A DNA stretch of 38,501 nucleotides from assembly GCA_904063045.1 (NCBI GenBank), contig CAJFCJ010000108.1:1-38501 (forward strand), given 5' to 3'. Position numbers and translations under genes: made by a program. Under the pieces are notes generated by a model that was not told where the DNA came from, ran no database searches, and worked only from the letters and a program-made list of their open reading frames with translations. The stretch's first letter is position 1, and each line of letters begins with the position of its first letter. Positions 33,131-38,501 of the stretch are shown here, piece by piece. The stretch is from Dimorphilus gyrociliatus (Eukaryota; Annelida; Polychaeta; Dinophilidae).

Positions 33131-34141
33131 TCACTTATGTAATAAATATGTTTCAATTTCGCAAAGTTTCACTGAGCTATTCAAGAGATTATTGTGAAAA
33201 ATATCAATAAATATCTCGTTTGATCTTTGCTGGCAATAAAAATTTAAATAACTCCCTTTTTTACATAATAAAACTTTTCCGTGTTGATTGAGTAGTTTTG
33301 AATAAATTGTTACTGATAAAGTATTATTAAAAGATGATATTATATTAATATTCTGAAAGTAAGGAAATTGAATTTGCATATACGATTTGTAGGCAATTTC
33401 AATGCAAGTTTCTCTATCTTTGTCAATAAGAACATTTACATCTTGATTGCATTTACTCTTTGATAATACTCTTATCTTTTCATCTATTTTATTTCTGCAC
33501 TTCAAAGGTTTAACAATATGTTTGGCCCACTCACCAGCATCGTTTAAATCGCCGTATGTGATTCGAACTAGCGGTAGTCTCTTGGAGAAAACTGATAGTT
33601 TACCAGAAAGAAGATAATTTTGATTATTGGCATGTGATCCAGTATCAATGCATTTCTTAGTTTTATCATTTGTACACACCTCAGATGTTATACATTTACA
33701 AAAACCGTCGTTAGCTCCATGTAAATTATAGATTGTTTCATCGAGAAACTTAAAAGATAGTAATGAGGATATAGTACCTTCGGTTTTAAGGTACATGTCT
33801 TGGGAACAATTGCCAGAATTTAAAACTATTTCTCTTAATTCAGTAAAATTTAACGTTGAATATGAAATATCAATATCTTTAGTAGCAAAGTCGCCTAGCG
33901 ATGTTGTCCTGATTATAACATCTTGCTGTCCACTAGCATCAATTTCAATTTGAGCATATCCACCAGCCACAAAAGAGCACACAACCGTAGCTATATTACC
34001 ATTTGTTAAAGGTTGAATTTGATATGTGGAAGTATTGTAATCATTCAAAAGAAGAGCAGCTAAACAACTGCTGTAAACTGGTGTTGAGCATTCAACTGTT
34101 ACAAAAAATTGTAAAAATAGAGTAAAAGAGATGAAATACAT
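33131..34141 (-). CDS. Secreted CASPR/neurexin-IV-like protein, intronless
   Basis: One uninterrupted exon of 336 codons. I chose the ATG at 34141 because MYFISFTLFLQFFVTVECST is a clean signal peptide; 18 upstream in-frame codons would hide it. Residues about 25-215 resemble the fibrinogen-like segment of contactin-associated proteins: VVCSFVAGGYAQIEID, DISYSTLNFTELREIVLNSG, a Cys-rich FCKCITSEVCTNDKTKKC, then LPLVRITYGDLNDAGE and KPLKC, which parallels LPV...GD...GPL-x-C. The remainder ends FIDIFHNNLLNSSVKLCEIE, like the last strand of a galactose-binding (fucolectin-type) module. It lacks laminin-G domains and a membrane anchor, so it is probably released. Its lack of introns, unlike its neighbours, suggests retroposition or intron loss. 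Confidence 0.6.
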   Translation of the reverse strand: MYFISFTLFLQFFVTVECSTPVYSSCLAALLLNDYNTSTYQIQPLTNGNIATVVCSFVAGGYAQIEIDASGQQDVIIRTTSLGDFATKDIDISYSTLNFTELREIVLNSGNCSQDMYLKTEGTISSLLSFKFLDETIYNLHGANDGFCKCITSEVCTNDKTKKCIDTGSHANNQNYLLSGKLSVFSKRLPLVRITYGDLNDAGEWAKHIVKPLKCRNKIDEKIRVLSKSKCNQDVNVLIDKDRETCIEIAYKSYMQIQFPYFQNINIISSFNNTLSVTIYSKLLNQHGKVLLCKKGSYLNFYCQQRSNEIFIDIFHNNLLNSSVKLCEIETYLLHK

Positions 34142-34351
34142 ATCAGTATTAAGACTAAGAGAATCAGTGTCACTGTCTTTCTGACATAACATCAAGTCTT
34201 TTTAATTAAAGAAAATGCCAATTATTAATCAATTAATCAAACAATCAATAAATTCATTGATAATGTATGAATCACGTGATAAATTTGAGATTTCAATATA
34301 AGATTATAAAAAATTTAAAAATTCTAAATCCATTAGCTTTGCTAATATAAA

Positions 34352-34582
34352 ATGAATCCTGGGTATCCATTCTCTCTTCCTTATGCAAATTACAAAAGAC
34401 AAACGATTGATTACTTGACGCCATTGTCTTGTGTTATAATAGGGTTAACACTGATTAACTTTACATTTACTGTAGAAAGTTGTATACAAATCTTTTTTAT
34501 CATCATAATCATAGGTTTATATAATCTAATGTTAGGCTACAATCAAGTAGGCATAAACAAACTCAGTGAGAATGAATCATAA
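34352..34582 (+). CDS. Possible small membrane protein, 76 aa
   Basis: The open frame from ATG 34352 carries two adjacent hydrophobic stretches (CVIIGLTLINFTF and IQIFFIIIIIGLYNLM) after a polar N-terminus with PGYPFSLPYANY. I recognise no family and see no splice or polyadenylation support. AT-rich DNA easily gives hydrophobic frames, so this is weak. Confidence 0.25.
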   Translation: MNPGYPFSLPYANYKRQTIDYLTPLSCVIIGLTLINFTFTVESCIQIFFIIIIIGLYNLMLGYNQVGINKLSENES

Positions 34583-34835
34583 GGTAAATTTTAATTATGG
34601 AAAGTTCTGGAATTAATTTTGCTGTATATGAATTAAATTATTTAATTGAATTTAAATTATTCAAGAATTTTCAGACTTTTATAGACTTATTCATAAGGAA
34701 TAAAATATATATTTTTTTCCCTTTGAAACATATCCTGGGGACATATACCAAACAGGTATGGTTGAAAATGTCAACAAATTTACGGCATTATAAAATAAAT
34801 GAAAATCTTTGCATTTTGTTTTGCACGAGAGACTT

Positions 34836-34975
34836 AATTTACCCCGGTGATTTGACATCAAGTCAACTGGATTATCCTAGCTTTGGCTAAGTCAAGCTCC
34901 CCCTTTAAGTGACGTTAACATACTGACATACATTCACTGACTCATAATGTGTAAACGTTCTGTTCAACTTTCATT
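34836..34975 (-). repeat. Inverted dispersed repeat, copy 2 (partner 32437-32573)
   Basis: Holds TTTACCCCGGTGATTTGACA, TCCTAGCTTTGGCTAAGTCA and AGCTCCCCCTTTAAG, the reverse complement of copy 1 with about 10-15% differences by eye. It is solo: no 32319-type termini are seen around it. Confidence 0.8.
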
Positions 34976-35138
34976 AAAAATATTGTAGAAAAGATGGAAA
35001 AAGAATTTTCCTGAAACGATATGAATAAAGAAAATGACTTATCTTTTCTAAAAATTAAAAATGTTAACTTTCTCATAATTCTGTTTTCGTTTATGAAATA
35101 CAAAAACTTTTCTGGCCTTGAAGACAGAAATGGAATAT

Positions 35139-35600
35139 TTAATTTACATTTTTTTGTAAATGTTTGCTCATCCAAACTATTGATTCAACAAACGCTTGTT
35201 TGTCTTTCCCAAATTTTTTCTTAATATCAGGGAGAATGTCGTTAGCTTTGTAAATTTTCTCGTGCAATGAATCTCAACAGGATTTTCCTGTTGCGTCTTC
35301 AGGAAGGCTTAACTGACCATATGGACATTTCAATACCATCGATCTTCTATCACACCTGAAAATAAAGACAGGGTCTTCCATTTGATCTTTGCGCAAATCA
35401 AGAACAATTTCTAAGGGCTCAACGGACGATTCTATTGACAACTTTGAATTTGAATTTGTTGAAAAACATGATAAACATTTCCAGAGCAATAAGTAATGAA
35501 ATTTTTTTGCCTTGATTCTATTTCTATTATTCTTCATTTTTGTCCTTTTTGCAAAAGCAAAATCTTTCTCTTTTATCTGAAAATTAAAACATGTGTTCAA
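35139..35600 (-). pseudogene. Unrecognised coding remnant with one in-frame TGA
   Basis: The frame 35600-35274 includes HYLLLWKCLSCFSTNSNSK, EPLEIVLDLRKDQMEDPVFI and FRCDRRSMVLKCPYGQLSLP, ends DATGKSC, then TGA. The same frame reopens for 44 codons (DSLHEKIYKANDILPDIKKK, AFVESIVWMSKHLQKN) to 35139. Both halves look protein-like. I know no family for it; a transposon-derived gene is possible. Confidence 0.35.
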
Positions 35601-35936
35601 CAGAATTCAATGATAATTATAAATTGGCTAGTTTTTCAACTGATTCCAATGTTGTTTTCGATAACAGCGATGTAAATTTAAAAGCAATTTCAATTTATAA
35701 TTATTTTTAAAAAATTTACATTTTTTTGCCATTTTCAGGATTATTACGAATATGCCAAGACTCACAAAGACACCAATCAACATTCTTGGTTTGCAGTTGA
35801 CCTTGAAAAGACTTATAAAATTGATAGAGTTTGCATTTTTAATGGAAATACTGGCAATGAGTTAGAAATGCTTAATATTTTTGTTGGCAATAAGATAAAT
35901 GATGAATATATTCTTTGTTCTTATGTTCAAGTTTAG
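35591..35936 (+). pseudogene. Fucolectin/discoidin-like domain fragment, two exons
   Basis: 35591-35671 reads KLASFSTDSNVVFDNSD, like the NLA...S...A-x-D-G start of fucolectins. A donor (gat|gtaaat) and an acceptor (ttttcag|gat) join it in phase 0 to 35739-35936, with QHSWFAVDLEKTYKIDRVCI and NELEMLNIFVGNK, matching WWAVDLG-x-x-Y-x-I-x-x-V...VGN. It then stops at 35934. The C-terminal half of the fold is missing and there is no signal peptide exon, so it is a gene fragment, or the visible part of a gene with unseen exons. Confidence 0.55.
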
Positions 35937-36394
35937 TCAATGATAGAGGTTCTTCATTTCAAATAAATAATTTTCTTTTAACGTAATTATCTCTATTTTT
36001 ATAAGATTTTTAGCAAATTGACCTTCAAATGTAAGTACTCTCCTATTCTCTGTCCATTTTCCTCTTTTAGAATCATCAGTCCAGCATCAACAACCACCTT
36101 TGACAATGGAAAAGAACGCTGTTTGCTATTCCAGAATACAACTATGGTCTCTTGTTTGACACTCTCCTTTATCCAAATAATCATTTCATCCAATTATCAA
36201 ACAATGTTCAACTTACAGTATCAACTAATTTGACTTGTTTAAATATAATTTGCTTGTCAGGTTTGTAAAAAGTAAGAATAGTCTCTTTACGTCATACGTT
36301 CTTTTAGTAGTCTCCAATTACAACTATCTGCTAACCTTTTTGTGGTTTTTCAATCGAATTTAGGTCAAATTTTATCCATTGTATTTTTTCGTTT
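35937..36394. other. Intergenic, no gene seen
   Basis: Short frames on both strands at 35999-36233 have no recognisable domain. Confidence 0.3.
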
Positions 36395-36592
36395 ATTGGA
36401 TTCATGGCTTTACCCTAACCCTAACATAGCCCTTTTGTTTGCCTCACTTTTTTTGAATAATCCTAACCTTTAGATAGGAACGGTATAAGTGCAACTTAAT
36501 AGTTATCTTGTCCCTCCGTGCCATTTTTCAACCTAAAATCCATTCTTCAAATATCAAATTTGTGGTCATTTTCAACTGCCGCTATACAAATA
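36395..36592 (-). mobile_element. Diverged MITE copy D, reversed
   Basis: Reads TTTACCCTAACCCTAACATA, CCTAACCTTTAGATAGGAAC and AGTTATCTTGTCCCTCC in the reverse-complement order of copies A and B, ending near GTGGTCATTTTCAACTGCCG. It is much altered and has no target duplication. Confidence 0.6.
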
Positions 36593-36679
36593 TAGAAAAA
36601 TTATTATCTAAAAATACGTTGTTTTTTAAGAAAAGGTCAAACTTTGAAGATTAAAAATAAATAAAAAACAATAAAATCT

Positions 36680-36684
<5 letters not shown>

Positions 36685-36710
<26 letters not shown>
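36685..36710. repeat. (AT)n microsatellite
   Basis: Uninterrupted AT dinucleotides, followed by CAGTA. Confidence 0.9.
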
Positions 36711-36832
36711 CAGTACAAGACATATGTATGCTAATAAACAGTATTAAACAGTTCAAGTTAATACTCGTTTCTAGATATACAAATAATGATTCGACAAGTA
36801 GCATTGATTATTTGAGATTACTGTCAGTTTAG

Positions 36833-36840
36833 TATATAAG
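36833..36840 (+). promoter_or_regulatory. TATA box of the TRIM gene
   Basis: TATATAAG ends 44 nt before the ATG at 36884. Confidence 0.6.
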
Positions 36841-36883
36841 AAAAGGTATAAGTTTTTTATAAACCACAACAGATCATTTTAAA

Positions 36884-37752
36884 ATGGCTACCAAATATTA
36901 CAAGATAGAAAGTGAAGAACTAACATGCTCTATTTGTCTGGAATTGTGGTTGGAAAGAGATCCTAGAGTGTTGCCTTGTCAACATATATTTTGTTTTAAA
37001 TGCCTGAATGCATTAGATGTTCAAAATTGTCAGATCACTTGCCCAGAATGTAGAGAAAAGAGTCATGTACCAGGCGAAGGAGAATACTGTAGTATATTTC
37101 CAAAATGGCGTTTTACAGATTCCTTCAAGGAATTAACCGGACCAGCAGCAACAACAACAGGTGAATTATGCACAAAACACGATAAAGAATCATCCCTCTA
37201 CTGCGAAACACACCAAATTGAGAATCTTTGCGTTGTATGCTGGGAAGAAGTTCACGGGAATTGTAGAATTATTTCAATGATAAAGTTTCATAAAATGAAA
37301 GAATTATTTAATGAAATTTTAATTAAAGAAAAACTGCTAACAATTCAAATTCTACAGGAAATTGATAAAAATGAAAAAAGTGCAATTTTGAAATTAAAAA
37401 TAGATTTAAAACTATTAAAAAGGAAACTGAAGAAATAATGGAAGATAGGGAAAAATCTTTATTAAAAGGTTTATACGATAGCAAAAACTTGGAAAAATTC
37501 CAACAAAATCTTGATACTTTCTACATAAAAATAATCGAAAATATAAACATATCTTATAAAGTAGAAAATAATTGTAATCGTAAAGATTTGCTTAAAGTTG
37601 ATTGGCTAAAATACAAACCGGTCATTATTATAAGTGCCATAACAATTGTAATGATATATTTGGGATGTAAACTTTTGTTCACTGATCATAATGTTAAAAG
37701 TAAAAAAGGCATACTTGACTATATTCCACTTAGAAGATTAGTTTGGTGGTGA
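36884..37752 (+). CDS. TRIM-type RING / B-box / coiled-coil / transmembrane protein, in two overlapping frames
   Basis: The first frame (36884-37438, 184 codons) has a RING with C15, C18, C32, H34, C37, C40, C53, C56 (ELTCSICLELW, PCQHIFCFKC, CPEC). A B-box-2 follows at about 96-127 (C96, H99, C107, H110, C116, C119, H124, C127), then a coiled coil. RING proteins of this type act as ubiquitin ligases. The frame ends TAA, overlapping the ATG of a second frame (TAATG, 37438-37752) that continues charged coiled-coil sequence and has a C-terminal transmembrane helix (KPVIIISAITIVMIYLG). The -1 frame is open from 37405 onward, so a -1 shift at TTTAAAA (37405-37411) would give one protein of about 289 aa, like the TRIM13/TRIM59 layout. 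Alternatives: a one-base indel in a recent pseudogene, a sequence error, or reinitiation at TAATG. AATAAA at 37821 is a likely polyadenylation signal. Confidence 0.75.
37405..37411 (+). promoter_or_regulatory. Possible -1 ribosomal slippery site in the TRIM gene
   Basis: In the upstream frame the heptamer is T TTA AAA, which fits X XXY YYZ. The -1 frame is open from here into the second half. I did not find an obvious strong stem-loop downstream in this AT-rich stretch, which weakens the case. Confidence 0.25.
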
Positions 37753-37820
37753 GAAGTATTACAAACTGTCTTCTTTCGAAATACAGAATATGTTTTTGCT
37801 AGTTATGCTATAATTGATTT

Positions 37821-37826
37821 AATAAA
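37821..37826 (+). terminator. Polyadenylation signal of the TRIM gene
   Basis: AATAAA lies 68 nt after the second-frame stop codon. Confidence 0.6.
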
Positions 37827-38501
37827 ACAACTACAAAATAATAAGAGTGTCTTGAATGAAAATAGCCAAACCTAGGCTCTTTTTATAGTGTTTTGTACTC
37901 TGAAAATCAAAAAAATAAGACAATTCATTTAACTTTTAAATTTAAATTTACAATTGAACCTCCAATCAATTGGAGTTTTTTTATTTATTTGAATATAGAA
38001 ACTGGTTCATGTTCTCGCATTTCTCTCTTTTAAATTATAGTGTCAGGTTCTTGTATAATACCTAGATTTGGTTTCACTCAGGTACGTTTTCACCCTCTCT
38101 CTACTATATAGACTTACACTACTCAATTAGGGCTATTTAATAGACTTTAACGACTAACCAAATAGTAATTAGTTTATATGTTGTAAAGTTAATCTTTCTT
38201 ATATTCTATATTTTGTATTAGAGAATAATATTCCACCAAATCTCCAAGAGATGAATACAGGCTCGTTGATACAGAGCACATCTCCTAAATTAAGAACTTT
38301 TAGAAACTATAAAATTACTCTTAAAATAAAAATTGTATTTTAGTATCAAAATTCCAAAAAGATATAAAGTTTCCTTTGGTTAATTAAGTATTTTATTTCA
38401 CAAGTTTATCTAAAGAAAATATCTTTGCTCTTTGTACTTTAATAACAAATATCTTTTCTCTTTCTTATACGAGTTAGAAAATGAAAATTCTCTTTTTATG
38501 T
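37827..38501. other. Intergenic, no gene seen
   Basis: AT-rich; a small hairpin (CTCCAATCAATTGGAG) at about 37960-37975 is the only structure noticed. Confidence 0.4.

Noticed and set aside
35999-36233. Overlapping frames on both strands
   Set aside because: They are mirror frames of one another with at best a vague transposase-like feel; nothing supportable.
1-38501. tRNA, rRNA or CRISPR-like arrays
   Set aside because: No cloverleaf with A/B boxes, no rRNA motif and no regularly spaced repeat-spacer pattern was found by eye.

Overview
This is an AT-rich piece of an animal nuclear genome, not a bacterial one. Genes are split by GT-AG introns of about 55-190 bp, most of them in phase 1 between extracellular modules. 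Several genes have TATA boxes just upstream of the start codon. The proteins are metazoan types: a leucine-rich-repeat GPCR with LDL-receptor class A modules (relaxin-receptor/GRL101-like), discoidin and fucolectin-like domains, an inter-alpha-trypsin-inhibitor C-terminal domain, a neurexin-IV/CASPR-like protein and a TRIM protein. Short introns and GRL101-like receptors would fit an invertebrate such as a lophotrochozoan or cnidarian, but I cannot place the species.

Layout. 0.6-1.8 kb (+): secreted ITIH C-terminal-domain protein. 2.2-2.9 kb: rearranged Tc1/mariner relic. 3.5-5.8 kb (-): secreted protein with two galactose-binding-like modules and a Methyltransf_FA-like domain. 6.5-9.5 kb: debris of host genes (PAN/apple-like, a small secreted peptide, a GPCR), plus one arm of a perfect 164-bp inverted repeat whose other arm opens the window. 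11.0-12.8 kb (-): Penelope-like element lodged beside a broken PAN-domain gene. 13.9-14.3 kb (-): RING and LRR remnants. 14.8-15.3 kb: mariner-type MITE. 15.5-16.3 kb (-): BEL/Pao integrase fragment. 17.9-18.6 kb (+): secreted discoidin-domain gene. 19.7-24.8 kb: a small MITE family with 9-bp target duplications, LRR/GPCR and LRR fragments, a broken cysteine-rich peptide gene, and an intact three-exon cysteine-rich secreted peptide gene at 23.0-23.4 kb (-).

25.1-31.2 kb (-) holds the main gene. I reconstruct 18 exons with consistent phases and 1,552 codons before the stop: signal peptide, SRCR-like modules, C-type lectin domain, six LDLa modules, LRRs, seven transmembrane helices and a cytoplasmic tail resembling a degenerate kinase C-lobe. 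33.1-34.1 kb (-) is an intronless CASPR-like secreted protein. 35.6-35.9 kb (+) is a fucolectin fragment. 36.9-37.8 kb (+) is a RING/B-box/coiled-coil/transmembrane TRIM gene split by a -1 frame change at a possible slippery heptamer.

Common theme: most intact genes encode secreted or cell-surface recognition modules, and many have broken paralogous fragments nearby. That looks like a fast-turnover recognition or effector-peptide neighbourhood seeded with transposons. All exon models were read by eye from splice signals, frame and domain continuity, with no transcript or database support.
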